33,275 bases of DNA from Kiritimatiellales bacterium (lineage in GTDB: Bacteria; Verrucomicrobiota; Kiritimatiellia; Kiritimatiellales; Pontiellaceae): NCBI GenBank assembly GCA_003246265.1, contig QKAU01000068.1, positions 1-33,275 on the forward strand, read 5' to 3'. How positions within the stretch are numbered: the stretch's first letter is position 1; each line of letters starts with the position of its first letter. Shown here one piece after another: positions 1 to 7,895 of this stretch. The position numbers were made by a program, and so were the translations under genes. Below the pieces are notes generated by a model, which saw only the letters and a program-made list of their open reading frames with translations, had not been told where the DNA came from and did not search any database.

Positions 1-14
1 GCTGGCAATTCCAG

Positions 15-40
15 TGCATATGCGGCGCGCCGCATATGCA
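15..40. repeat. Perfect 26-bp palindrome
   Basis: Two 13-nt arms (TGCATATGCGGCG and its exact reverse complement) meet with no loop. Symmetry stops at the flanking bases. It ends 20 bp before the start codon of the integrase-like stub and just upstream of its ribosome-binding site. It could be a recombination or protein-binding site, or the end of an upstream transcription unit outside the window. No T-run follows it, so a standard terminator is unlikely. Confidence 0.8.
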
Positions 41-60
41 GGTATTGAAGGGAGTGAGTC

Positions 61-297
61 ATGGAATATGTTGATCTTCAACCCTTTGAGGAGTACGTGC
101 GTCGGCGCGGCCTGGTCGATGGAAGGCATCTGCCGTATTATCGGAACTGGATTCTGCGCATTTTGCACTCGGGCTTCGACCGTGGCAAGCTGGCCGTCCG
201 AGAGAGGGTCCGCCCGTACATTGTAGCATTTTATCTTCGCCGGTTTCGGTCGGGGCGCAGCGGGTTCCCTTTCCCTTCTCCGATCTTCACCTTTTAG
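61..297 (+). pseudogene. Truncated integrase-like N-terminal fragment
   Basis: An ORF of 78 codons with a convincing start: ATG preceded by AAGGGAG at about 7 nt. Residues 1-53 (…FEEYVRRRG…LPYYRNWILRIL…, then RERVRPY) resemble the SAM-like N-terminal DNA-binding domain of tyrosine recombinases, particularly integron-type integrases. After about residue 55 the translation becomes Arg/Ser/Phe/Pro-rich without family resemblance and stops. The catalytic domain (R…HxxR…Y) is absent from this frame and I do not see it in the following 300 bp. The likeliest reading is a decayed or truncated recombinase gene. Resemblance was judged by eye over a short segment, so it could also be an unrelated small protein. 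Confidence 0.45.
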
Positions 298-630
298 CCG
301 CCGATCCATCCACCCGGAAAACGAGCAAGCGGCTGGCCGGAATGACCGCGATCACCAATGGATTTTCCTGCCATCCCCCCTGATAGAATTATGGGGGAAT
401 TCGGCCATCTGGACCATAGACAGTTCCTAGGCGGATCGGGTATGAATAGAGGGGTTTGTTGGACCGGAATGCTCCCTTGTTGGCGGAGCAGGTCCAATAT
501 ACTCTCCATCGGTCGGCGCGCTTTCGGTCCCGGACCTTCACCGGGCCGGGCAGAATGTTCTGACGGCAGGGACATGGACAGGATACAGGCTAGGGTGAAT
601 GCACCGAGCCGTGGCGATAAAGGGAATACG
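298..630. other. Non-coding stretch with hairpins
   Basis: No convincing gene. The reading frame of the downstream enzyme is open back to 358, but that part has no family resemblance and precedes a good ribosome-binding site and signal peptide at 631. Two hairpins are visible. One is TCCCCC/GGGGGA at 374-379 and 393-398. The other is a compound one with TTGGACC at 459-465 pairing with GGTCCAA at 491-497 and, inside it, GCTCC (471-475) pairing with GGAGC (485-489). A TAGAAT hexamer at 384-389 and TATACT at 498-503 are -10-like, but neither has a good -35 at normal spacing. Confidence 0.5.
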
Positions 631-2187
631 ATGAATAATATGGTTCAAGGAAAAAGGGTGCTTGTGACGGTCTCCGTTCTGTTCTTGATGGCAGCGGAAT
701 CCGCTGTCCGCGGCGCATACACGGAGCCCGCCGGCTGGTCCAGCCTTCCGGTCGAAGCAATATCGGCCAAGAGTGGAGATTGTACATCCCTTCTGCAGGG
801 AGCGGTTGACCGGGCCACGGCCAAGAGCAATGGCGGGCGCATCCTGCTGAGGCAGGGGACCTACAGCCTGAACGGGGTGGTGCTGAAATCGAATGTCCAT
901 TTGGAATTCGAAGCCGGCACCGTGGTCGTCCCCTATGCGAGCGGGACCGGCGCCGTCAATATCTTCGAAATCGGGTCTTCGACGAATGCCGAGGTGCAGA
1001 ATGTAAGCTTCAGGGGGGTTGGGGGGAAGTTCTTCATCAGCTATCCATCAACTTATACGCTGAACTCCCGATCATTCGCCGTGAATAATGTGAACAACCT
1101 CCTGATTCGCGACATCCACATCGCAGAAAACTACACCAAATTTTCCGCAATCGCCTTCCTGCTGCCCGACGGGGCGAATTCGAAAAGCCACCGGGCCAAG
1201 AATGTGACGGCAACCAATCTCTCCTGTGAAAAGACGGATTACGGGTACAGTCTTATCCAGGCCAATGCCGGACAGGACATGCTGTTCACGGACCTGATCT
1301 CAACGGATGCCGGAGTCACTGTGCGCGTTGAAACGGATCTCGAAGACAACAACATCTACAACATCGGCGTCGACAACATCGTGATTCAGAACGTGACCAA
1401 CGTGAACGGGCATGCCGTCGTCTTCATGCAGCCGCATTCCATTTCAAATGGCGTTGTCACGGCGGATGGCGTTGTTGCGATCGAGTGTGGAATAGGGGTG
1501 GCCATCTTCAAGAACATCGGCCGCTTCCCCGGCCTTCCCGACGGGACCTTCAGCACGAATTCATACATCAGGAACATATCGGTACTCTACGGGACGAATA
1601 CGCCGATGAACTATGCAAAAATCAAGTATATGCCGCCTTCCTTGAGCGGACAGGTTTATGAGACGCCCACCTCGCCTTCATCGTCCCACCGGGGCCCATC
1701 CGTCGCGGCCGTCATCAACCTGCTGCCCGACCAGGTCGACGTGAACTACTCCGACATAACCCACAGCGGCCCGAACCTGGACCAGTATTTAAAGATTGTT
1801 GAAGAAGAGCGCCGGTACGGCAGCTTCGGTCTCCTGAACTGGGATAATTACGTCTCAACCTATGGCATTGCCGGGCTGCCGTCCCTCGATTCCGATGGCG
1901 ACGGGCGGGATGACTGGGGCGAATATGTCCTGGGGGGCAACCCGAAGAATGCGGCCGACCTTGGCATACCTTCCTCCCTTGACGCCGAGACGGGGCGCGT
2001 GGCCTATTCCCTGGTAGGCGATCGTCATCTGGTCTGCAACGTCCTGACACGCAGTTCTCTCGGGATCGGCGGGTGGGAAACGAATGCGACCCTGGAGGTT
2101 TTCTCCGATGACGGGTTGATGCGAAGCTACACCAACTCCATCGACAATTCGGCCGAAGAGCTGTTTATCAAGCTGGTTGTGGAATAG
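631..2187 (+). CDS. Secreted beta-helix polysaccharidase, GH82 (iota-carrageenase)-like
   Basis: 518 aa from the ATG at 631, chosen because AAAGGGA lies 5 nt upstream and a hydrophobic signal peptide follows (about residues 9-29). Residues about 50-400 read as a right-handed parallel beta-helix, opening with a NGGRILLRQGTYxLNGVxLKSNVHLEFEAGTVV segment typical of the GH28/GH82/pectate-lyase fold. An ETD motif at E234-T-D236, with Q210 before it and H261 or H269 after it, matches the order and approximate spacing of the catalytic Glu/Asp and the Gln and His reported for GH82 iota-carrageenase. The C-terminus (about 415-518) carries a DSDGDGRDD calcium-type loop, then a short domain ending in FIKLVVE, shared in outline with the protein ending at 21906. 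GH82 is a probable assignment; GH28 or another beta-helix family remains possible. It appears to be transcribed alone. Confidence 0.6.
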   Translation: MNNMVQGKRVLVTVSVLFLMAAESAVRGAYTEPAGWSSLPVEAISAKSGDCTSLLQGAVDRATAKSNGGRILLRQGTYSLNGVVLKSNVHLEFEAGTVVVPYASGTGAVNIFEIGSSTNAEVQNVSFRGVGGKFFISYPSTYTLNSRSFAVNNVNNLLIRDIHIAENYTKFSAIAFLLPDGANSKSHRAKNVTATNLSCEKTDYGYSLIQANAGQDMLFTDLISTDAGVTVRVETDLEDNNIYNIGVDNIVIQNVTNVNGHAVVFMQPHSISNGVVTADGVVAIECGIGVAIFKNIGRFPGLPDGTFSTNSYIRNISVLYGTNTPMNYAKIKYMPPSLSGQVYETPTSPSSSHRGPSVAAVINLLPDQVDVNYSDITHSGPNLDQYLKIVEEERRYGSFGLLNWDNYVSTYGIAGLPSLDSDGDGRDDWGEYVLGGNPKNAADLGIPSSLDAETGRVAYSLVGDRHLVCNVLTRSSLGIGGWETNATLEVFSDDGLMRSYTNSIDNSAEELFIKLVVE

Positions 2188-2225
2188 CCCCGTTCGTTCC
2201 TTTTTTGGGGGGCATGGGCATGGAG

Positions 2226-2269
2226 CAAAAAGAAGAAAACCCTAGGCAACTCGTGGTTCCCTAGGGTTT
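2226..2269 (-). terminator. Intrinsic terminator of tRNA-Ala
   Basis: On the minus strand, arms AAACCCTAGG and CCTAGGGTTT (2237-2246 and 2260-2269) form a 10-bp stem with a 13-nt loop. A T-rich tail (TTTTCTTCTTTTT) follows, 10 nt after the tRNA 3' end. Confidence 0.8.
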
Positions 2270-2278
2270 GGTACAAGA

Positions 2279-2357
<79 letters not shown>

Positions 2358-2368
2358 AAAGGACGGGC

Positions 2369-2397
2369 TTTATAGAGTCTGGCCCATGGGGTGTCAA
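2369..2397 (-). promoter_or_regulatory. sigma70-type promoter of tRNA-Ala
   Basis: TTGACA at 2397-2392 and TATAAA at 2374-2369 on the minus strand, separated by exactly 17 bp. The tRNA begins 15 nt beyond the -10 element. This is the closest match to the bacterial consensus that I found in the window. Confidence 0.8.
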
Positions 2398-2468
2398 CAC
2401 TGGTTTGTCCTTTTTTGCGCCGGATCGAGGAGGGTGCCGAAAACGGTGCAAAACGGTTGGGTTTGGGG

Positions 2469-2497
2469 TTGACAGCGTGGGGGCGATTACGTAGTTT
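2469..2497 (+). promoter_or_regulatory. Candidate promoter of rplU-rpmA
   Basis: Perfect TTGACA (2469-2474), a 17-bp spacer and TAGTTT (2492-2497). The rplU start codon is 51 nt downstream, leaving a leader of about 45 nt that contains AGAGGT as the ribosome-binding site. Confidence 0.6.
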
Positions 2498-2548
2498 CCG
2501 CCCCTTGATTTTTCGGAAACAAAGCCCTTTGGGCACTAGAGGTCATTT

Positions 2549-2863
2549 ATGGAAGCATATGCGGTAATTGAAACCGGCGGCAAGCAGTACCGGGTCCAGC
2601 AGGGCGACGTCCTCGACGTGGAACTGCTCACGGCCGAAGCGGGCGCCAGCATCGAGTTCGACGCGCTGGCCGTCTCCAGCGGCGGCGAACTCGCCATCGG
2701 AACCCCCGTCGTGGCCGGCGCCAAGGTCAAGGCCTCGGTCGTGGAGAACCTGCGCGGCAAGAAGGTCGTCTCCTTCAAGAAGAAGCGCCGCAAGGGATAT
2801 CGTCGCAAGATCGGTCACCGGCAGGAACTGACCAAGATCAAGGTTGAAGAAATCAGCGCCTAG
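2549..2863 (+). CDS. rplU: 50S ribosomal protein L21
   Basis: Structural component of the large ribosomal subunit that contacts 23S rRNA. The 104-aa product has the usual length and the family signatures: MEAYAVIETGGKQYRVQQGD at the N-terminus, a basic VSFKKKRRKGYRRKIGHRQ stretch near the C-terminus, and the closing T-K-I-K-V-E-E-I. AGAGGT precedes the ATG. The gene is followed after 15 nt by rpmA, the conserved L21-L27 pair, and the pair ends in an intrinsic terminator before obg. The assignment is secure. Confidence 0.97.
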   Translation: MEAYAVIETGGKQYRVQQGDVLDVELLTAEAGASIEFDALAVSSGGELAIGTPVVAGAKVKASVVENLRGKKVVSFKKKRRKGYRRKIGHRQELTKIKVEEISA

Positions 2864-2878
2864 CGCGGGAGGTTCGTC

Positions 2879-3133
2879 ATGGCTCATAAAAAAGGACAAG
2901 GTTCATCCACCAACGGTCGCGACTCGAATTCGCAGCGCCGCGGCGTCAAGCGTTTCGGGGGGCAGCAGGTCAGCGCGGGCAGCATCCTGGTGCGCCAGGT
3001 CGGCACCCGTTTCCACCCCGGCATCAATGTTGGTTGCGGGCGCGACTACACGCTCTTCGCCCTCAAGGACGGCGTGGTCGAGTTCGACAAGCGCCAGCGC
3101 AAGGTGCACGTCCGCGAAGTGACGGCAGCCTAG
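2879..3133 (+). CDS. rpmA: 50S ribosomal protein L27
   Basis: Large-subunit protein whose N-terminal tail reaches the peptidyl-transferase centre. The 84-aa product begins [20 protein letters not shown] and contains the [12 protein letters not shown] and [28 protein letters not shown] blocks typical of the family. There is no N-terminal extension of the kind cleaved in Firmicutes. GGGAGG lies 7-12 nt before the ATG. It is cotranscribed with rplU and followed by a strong terminator. The assignment is secure. Confidence 0.97.
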   Translation: MAHKKGQGSSTNGRDSNSQRRGVKRFGGQQVSAGSILVRQVGTRFHPGINVGCGRDYTLFALKDGVVEFDKRQRKVHVREVTAA

Positions 3134-3157
3134 CTGCGGGCTACAGCCGCAGGTAGC

Positions 3158-3185
3158 AAGGCGGGTTCTACCCGCCTTTTCTTTT
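3158..3185 (+). terminator. Intrinsic terminator after rpmA
   Basis: GGCGGG and CCCGCC (3160-3165 and 3171-3176) form a 6-bp GC stem extended by A-T pairs, with loop TTCTA, followed by TTTTCTTTT. A second small stem, CTGCGG/CCGCAG, lies just upstream at 3134-3152. The terminator separates the ribosomal-protein pair from obg. Confidence 0.85.
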
Positions 3186-3198
3186 ATCCCGGCGCGGC

Positions 3199-3227
3199 TT
3201 GAAACCCCCGGGGCAATCCCTTAACAC
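3199..3227 (+). promoter_or_regulatory. Candidate promoter of obg, possibly leaderless
   Basis: TTGAAA (3199-3204), a 17-bp spacer and TAACAC (3222-3227; only 3 of 6 matches to TATAAT). Transcription would begin about 3234, within a few nt of the GTG at 3237, which has no visible ribosome-binding site. Confidence 0.35.
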
Positions 3228-3236
3228 TCCATCGCC

Positions 3237-4286
3237 GTGAAGCACGTCGTATTCAAGGATCGCGTCAAGATCTACGCCCGGGCCGGCAACGGCGGCAACG
3301 GGTGCGTCTCCTTCCGCCGCGAAAAGTTCATCCCCAAGGGCGGTCCGGACGGCGGCGACGGCGGAAACGGCGGATCCGTCATCCTCCGCTGCGACGAGAA
3401 CGAGGATTCGCTCCTGCCGCTCTACTACCAGCCGCACCAGCGCGCGAAGCATGCCCAGCACGGCATGGGCGCGCAATGCCACGGCAGGAACGGCGAGGAC
3501 TGCGTCGCCAAGGTGCCTCCCGGAACGGTTGTGACCGATGCCGACACGGGAGACTGGGTGGGCGAGCTGCTCCATCCCGGCGAGGAGCTGGTCATCGCCC
3601 AGGGCGGGCGGGGCGGCATCGGCAACATCCACTTCAAGAGCTCCACCAACCAGACGCCGCGCCAATTCACCGAAGGGACGCAGGGCGAGGAGAAGAACCT
3701 GTGGCTGGAGCTCAAGCTGGTCGCGGACGTGGGGCTCGTCGGCTATCCCAACGCCGGCAAGTCGACGCTGCTGAGTCGGCTCACCCATGCGCATCCGAAG
3801 ATCGCCCCGTACCCCTTCACCACCCTCAATCCGATCATTGGAACGCTCCAGTTCGAAAACTTCAGCCGCCTGCGGATCGCCGATATCCCCGGGCTGATCG
3901 ACGGTGCCCACGAAGGCGTGGGGCTCGGCCACCAGTTCCTGCGCCATATCGAGCGTTCCCGCTTCCTGATCTTCGTCATCGACATGGCCGCCACCGACCA
4001 GCGCAACCCGGTCGACGACTTCCTCCATCTTCGGGAAGAGCTGCGGCTGCACAACGAGGCGCTCACCTGCACCCCTTATATCGTGGTCGCCAACAAGATG
4101 GACGATCCCGATGCCGAGGGGCGGTTGCGCGACTTCGTCGACCGCACCGGCGAAGAGCCCGTTTATCCCATCTGCGCCGAGCTGGGAGAAGGGCTGGATC
4201 CGGTCCGGGAGTTCCTCTACCGGCATTTCTTCGAAACCCGCAAGGTGCTGGAGGAATCGGCGGAGCAGGACCATGCGGACGATTGA
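3237..4286 (+). CDS. obgE: Obg/CgtA family GTPase
   Basis: Essential ribosome-assembly and stress-response GTPase. The 349-aa product has the glycine-rich Obg domain (about 1-157, with repeated GGxGGxGG segments) followed by the G domain: P-loop GYPNAGKST at 169-177, a PFTTLNP switch I segment, [12 protein letters not shown] (G3) and NKMD (G4). The C-terminus is short and lacks the acidic tail seen in some homologues. The start is GTG at 3237; the N-terminus ([22 protein letters not shown]) matches the family start. No ribosome-binding site is visible. The gene overlaps the next ORF by 14 nt, coupling it to the 5-oxoprolinase genes, an unusual partner for obg. Confidence 0.96.
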   Translation: MKHVVFKDRVKIYARAGNGGNGCVSFRREKFIPKGGPDGGDGGNGGSVILRCDENEDSLLPLYYQPHQRAKHAQHGMGAQCHGRNGEDCVAKVPPGTVVTDADTGDWVGELLHPGEELVIAQGGRGGIGNIHFKSSTNQTPRQFTEGTQGEEKNLWLELKLVADVGLVGYPNAGKSTLLSRLTHAHPKIAPYPFTTLNPIIGTLQFENFSRLRIADIPGLIDGAHEGVGLGHQFLRHIERSRFLIFVIDMAATDQRNPVDDFLHLREELRLHNEALTCTPYIVVANKMDDPDAEGRLRDFVDRTGEEPVYPICAELGEGLDPVREFLYRHFFETRKVLEESAEQDHADD

Positions 4287-5688
4287 CCTCAATGCGGATC
4301 TGGGCGAGCTGGACGACGGCTCGCTCGACGCCGCGGTCATGCCCTGCATCTCTTCCGCCAACATCGCCTGCGGCGGACACGCCGGGAATCCCGATTCCAT
4401 CCGCCGCACCATCCGGCTGGCAAAAACGCATGGCGTGGCCATCGGGGCGCATCCCGGCTACCCCGACCGCGAAAACTTCGGCCGCGTTTCCATGGAGATG
4501 CCCGGCGATGGGTTGGCCCGGCTGGTTCGGGGACAGGTCGAGGCCTGCATGGCCATTGCCGCCGAGGAAGGGGCCTTGGTTCGCCACGTCAAGCTGCACG
4601 GCGCCCTCTACAACGACCTGGCCGACGACTACGAACGTTCGCTGGCCGTCTGCAGCGCACTTGCCGGGCTGGATGCCCGCCTGCGGTTCATCGCCTTCTC
4701 GAATTCCGCCGCGGCGCGGGCGGCCGAGGATGCGGGGCTGGTGGCGGTCCACGAAGTCTTCGCCGACCGTGCCTACACGTCCGAAGGACGGCTGGTGCCG
4801 CGCACGGAGCCCCATGCGGTCATCCACGACGAGTCGGTCTGCCTGGCGCAGGTGGAGATGATGGTGATGCGGCAGCGGGTACCGGCCGAAGGGGAGCGGC
4901 TGCTTCCGATCCAGGCCGACTCGGTATGCGTGCATGGCGACCATCCATCGGCGGTCGCCTTCGCGGCCCGCCTGCGAGCCTTCTTCGAGCGTCAGCGTAT
5001 CGCCGTCCGGCCTGCCGGGGAGCACCGTTTTTCCTTCGACCGGCTGGGCGAGGGGGCCCTTCTGGCCCGCCTGCCGGCGCGGATCTGCCGATCGACGCAC
5101 CGTGCGATCCGTGCCCTGCACCATGCCGTTGAACGGGAAGGCATCGCCGGCATCCGCGAACTGGTGCCGTGCTACGCCGAGTTGAGGATCGACTTCGATC
5201 CGGCCATCGTGGACGCGGACACGTTGCGGGAGCGGGTCGGGGCCCTCGGGGTCGTGCTCGATGCCGTCGTGCTGCCGCAGCCGAGGAGCGTGGAGGTGCC
5301 GGTCTGCTACGATGGCCCCGACCTTGCGATCGTGGCGCGGCACACGGGCCTGGACGAGGATGAGGTGGTCCGGCGGCATTCGACCCCCGGCTACCAGGTC
5401 TACATGCTCGGCTTCGTTCCCGGCTTCGCCTATCTCGGGGGACTCGATCCGCGCCTGGCGACCCCCCGTCTTCCGACGCCGCGCGTGGCCGTGCCCGCCG
5501 GATCCGTCGGTATCGCGGGCTGCCAGACCGGCATCTATCCGCTCGCCACGCCGGGCGGCTGGAATATCATCGGGCATACGCCGCTGCGGCTGTTCGATCC
5601 TGCCGCCGAGCGCCCGTTCCATTTCGAGCCGGGCGATCAAGTCCGCTTTGTCCCGATCCCGCGGAGGGGCGATGCCGCGAAGGCTTAA
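4273..5688 (+). CDS. pxpAB: 5-oxoprolinase PxpA-PxpB fusion
   Basis: A single 471-aa chain joining two subunits of the ATP-dependent 5-oxoprolinase, which opens 5-oxo-L-proline (pyroglutamate) to L-glutamate. Residues 1 to about 245 are PxpA (LamB/YcsF): NADLGE near the start, [37 protein letters not shown] and CVHGDHPSA. Residues about 250-471 are PxpB (KipI-like): [17 protein letters not shown], an [11 protein letters not shown] segment and the [16 protein letters not shown]…[30 protein letters not shown] block. No stop or frameshift separates them. The ATG at 4273 overlaps the end of obg by 14 nt with GGAG upstream; the end overlaps pxpC by 17 nt. Subunits A and B are usually separate, so the fusion is noteworthy. 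Confidence 0.93.
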   Translation: MRTIDLNADLGELDDGSLDAAVMPCISSANIACGGHAGNPDSIRRTIRLAKTHGVAIGAHPGYPDRENFGRVSMEMPGDGLARLVRGQVEACMAIAAEEGALVRHVKLHGALYNDLADDYERSLAVCSALAGLDARLRFIAFSNSAAARAAEDAGLVAVHEVFADRAYTSEGRLVPRTEPHAVIHDESVCLAQVEMMVMRQRVPAEGERLLPIQADSVCVHGDHPSAVAFAARLRAFFERQRIAVRPAGEHRFSFDRLGEGALLARLPARICRSTHRAIRALHHAVEREGIAGIRELVPCYAELRIDFDPAIVDADTLRERVGALGVVLDAVVLPQPRSVEVPVCYDGPDLAIVARHTGLDEDEVVRRHSTPGYQVYMLGFVPGFAYLGGLDPRLATPRLPTPRVAVPAGSVGIAGCQTGIYPLATPGGWNIIGHTPLRLFDPAAERPFHFEPGDQVRFVPIPRRGDAAKA

Positions 5689-6508
5689 GGTGATCGAACC
5701 CGGCCTGTATACGACCGTCCAGGATGCCGGACGGCCCGGGTGGCTCCGCTACGGCCTTCCGCCGGGCGGTGCCATGGACCGTGACGCGTTCAACGCTGCC
5801 AACGCGTTGCTCGGCAACGATCCGAGGGCGGCCGTGCTAGAGGCGACCGGTACGATGCCCGTGCTGGAATCCAGCCATGCCTGCCGGATGGCGGTGGCCT
5901 ATGCCGACGGGTGCGACACCTTGGAAGTCGGGGCGGGGGAGCGTACAAGGTTCGGTCCGATCCGGAACGGGTACCGCGCCTATGTCGCGGTCGAAGGGGG
6001 GATCGACGTGCCGGTTGTCATGGGCAGCCGCTCCACCTACGTGCAGGGTGGCCTGGGCGGGCTGGAAGGGCGGGTGCTCCGGGCGGGGGACCGCCTCCCA
6101 GTCGGCGAGCGGCATTCGAGCGCAGCCGCGGAACAGGCACCCTGCCCGGAGCGCTTCGGACGGGATGCCGTTCGCGTCATTCCCGGTCCTGAAGCCGAGT
6201 GGTTCGACTGCGGTGGGCTGAACACCTTCCTGACCGGAACCTTTTCCGTTTCGGCCAGGTCCGACCGCACCGGTCTCCGGCTGGACGGCACCCCGCTCAC
6301 CTTCCACTCGGAGGCGCAGATGGTCTCGGCGGGGCTGGCCTTCGGAACCATCCAGGTTCCGCCCTCCGGCCTGCCGATCATCATGATGGCGGACCACCCC
6401 TCGACCGGGGGCTACCCCCGGATCGCAACCGTCGTGGACGGCGACCTGCCGCTGCTCGCCCAGCTTCGCCCCGGATCGACGGTCCGCTTCATCGAGTGGC
6501 GGCATTGA
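5672..6508 (+). CDS. pxpC: 5-oxoprolinase subunit PxpC (KipA-like)
   Basis: 278 aa, biotin-dependent carboxylase-like domain family, third component of the 5-oxoprolinase. The ATG at 5672 follows GGAGGGG and lies inside the end of the PxpA-PxpB gene, implying translational coupling. Family features: [31 protein letters not shown] at the N-terminus, [16 protein letters not shown], the [20 protein letters not shown] block, [25 protein letters not shown] and a closing [10 protein letters not shown] segment. It is slightly shorter than the usual 300-340 aa but contains the expected conserved blocks. Its 3' end overlaps the convergent mltF gene by 20 bp, with no terminator between them. Confidence 0.92.
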   Translation: MPRRLKVIEPGLYTTVQDAGRPGWLRYGLPPGGAMDRDAFNAANALLGNDPRAAVLEATGTMPVLESSHACRMAVAYADGCDTLEVGAGERTRFGPIRNGYRAYVAVEGGIDVPVVMGSRSTYVQGGLGGLEGRVLRAGDRLPVGERHSSAAAEQAPCPERFGRDAVRVIPGPEAEWFDCGGLNTFLTGTFSVSARSDRTGLRLDGTPLTFHSEAQMVSAGLAFGTIQVPPSGLPIIMMADHPSTGGYPRIATVVDGDLPLLAQLRPGSTVRFIEWRH

Positions 6509-7892
6509 CCGCGGCGTCGTAGGCGATATAGCGGCTCATGATCTTGCGGACGTAGCCGATGATCTCATCGCTCCGGCAATAGCCGTATTTGGCGCGCCGG
6601 GCATGGTCGGGTTCGGAGAGCAGGGCATAGGCCTGGTCCACGTTGTCCACCCAGACATTGGGGTCCTTTCCCATTTGCCTGGCGAGGTTGCGCGCATCGA
6701 TCAGGTGGCCATAGCCGCCGTTGTACGAGGCCAGGGCAAAGCAGGTCCTGTCGACCACGCCCACCTCCTCGGGGATGCGGTCATACTGCTTCCTGAGGTA
6801 ATGGGTTCCCGCGCGGATGTTGTCGCCGGGGTCGAACGGATCCTCCAGCCCCATCTCCCTGGCGGTCGGGGGCATGAGCTGCATCAGGCCCTGGGCCCCC
6901 GACCGGGAGACGGCATCGGGCCGGAAGCTGCTCTCCTGGAACATCTGCGAACAGACCAGGGTCCATGGGAATCCATATGTGGCCGCATGCATCTTCACCA
7001 GATCGTCGTAGGGCGAAATGCGCCCCGCCGCAGAGAAGTTGAAGGTTTCGTCGAGCTGCTGGTTGGCTGCCCGGTCGAAATAGCGCCGGTATAGGGCTGC
7101 GAAGCCCGCGCTCCGGGTCTCCTTTTCGAAGAACGCGTCGATGGCGGCCTTCAATTGGGGTTGGTCGTTTCGAACCCCCCAGCCATAGGCCCGGGGCTGG
7201 TCGAGCCGGTACACCGGCTTGATCCGGTTGCCGAGCCGGACCCCCTGGTCGAGGAAATTGACATCCACGCAGGTGAGGTCGTATTCGCCGCCGGCCACCT
7301 TCTCCATGACCTGGAAGCTCTCTTCGTCCTCGGGCACGGCTTCGATGCGGAAATCCAGCCGTTCCCTGCTGCGCAGCGCCTCCAGCGATTCGTAGTAGGA
7401 GCTGCTTCTGCGCACGTGCAGGGTTCTCCCTTCGAGTTCGGCCGGGGATGCCATGTAGGGTTCGTCCGCGCGGCCGACGATGGTTTCGAAAACCTCCCCG
7501 TAGGGGTGGCAGTACTGCAGGTTCGGATTGCGCCGGCTGCGGGACGACGTGATGGTCAGGCAGGCCGCAATCACATCCGCGCGCCCCTCTTCCAGCCACT
7601 GGCCCATGTCGCTCCAGCGATCGGGAACGATGACCACCACCTCGATGCCCTGCTGCTTGGCGAAGCGCTGGACCAGGTCGTACTCAAAGCCCATCAGCAC
7701 GCCGCGATGCATGAAGTAGCAGGCCGGGTTGTTGCGGGTCAGCACCCGGATGAAGCCGCGCTCCCTGATCTGCCCAAGGTCCGCCATGACCCCCTGCCGG
7801 TTGGCCTCCTCGAGGCCGCGGGGCAGTTGATCGAGCTCGGCCGCGGCGGTGGCCGCGAACGCGACGGCGAACGGGATGAGCCATTTCCCCAT
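6489..7892 (-). CDS. mltF: Membrane-bound lytic murein transglycosylase F-like
   Basis: Periplasmic enzyme that cleaves peptidoglycan glycan strands. The 467-aa product has a signal peptide (1 to about 18, ending AATAAAE). A solute-binding-protein family 3 domain follows (about 45-270, opening GFIRVLTRNNPACYF and MGFEYDLVQRFAKQQG). The C-terminal SLT domain (about 295-440) has catalytic Glu320 in QMFQESSF, then GAQGLMQLMPPTAREMG, NIRAGTHYLRKQY and ALASYNGGYGH. This two-domain order is the MltF arrangement. No lipobox is evident. The start codon lies 3 nt after the trpD stop, so the two are probably cotranscribed although functionally unrelated. The tail overlaps pxpC convergently. Confidence 0.9.
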   Translation of the reverse strand: MGKWLIPFAVAFAATAAAELDQLPRGLEEANRQGVMADLGQIRERGFIRVLTRNNPACYFMHRGVLMGFEYDLVQRFAKQQGIEVVVIVPDRWSDMGQWLEEGRADVIAACLTITSSRSRRNPNLQYCHPYGEVFETIVGRADEPYMASPAELEGRTLHVRRSSSYYESLEALRSRERLDFRIEAVPEDEESFQVMEKVAGGEYDLTCVDVNFLDQGVRLGNRIKPVYRLDQPRAYGWGVRNDQPQLKAAIDAFFEKETRSAGFAALYRRYFDRAANQQLDETFNFSAAGRISPYDDLVKMHAATYGFPWTLVCSQMFQESSFRPDAVSRSGAQGLMQLMPPTAREMGLEDPFDPGDNIRAGTHYLRKQYDRIPEEVGVVDRTCFALASYNGGYGHLIDARNLARQMGKDPNVWVDNVDQAYALLSEPDHARRAKYGYCRSDEIIGYVRKIMSRYIAYDAAVNAATR

Positions 7893-7895
7893 GGC

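Noticed and set aside
14-226. A 70-codon frame starting in the 26-bp palindrome
   Set aside because: No ribosome-binding site and no family resemblance; it overlaps the better-supported integrase-like frame.
459-497. An integron attC site
   Set aside because: The core-like ends are in the reverse order (GTTRRRY first) and the right end departs from RYYYAAC at the last base; no cassette array or second site was seen.
2188-2217. Terminator for the GH82-like gene from GCCCC…TTTTTT…GGGGGGC
   Set aside because: The T-run lies in the loop, not after the stem, so it does not fit an intrinsic terminator.
3168-4442. A 424-codon minus-strand frame antisense to obg
   Set aside because: Composition-driven shadow of the Obg gene; no family resemblance and it runs through the rpmA terminator.
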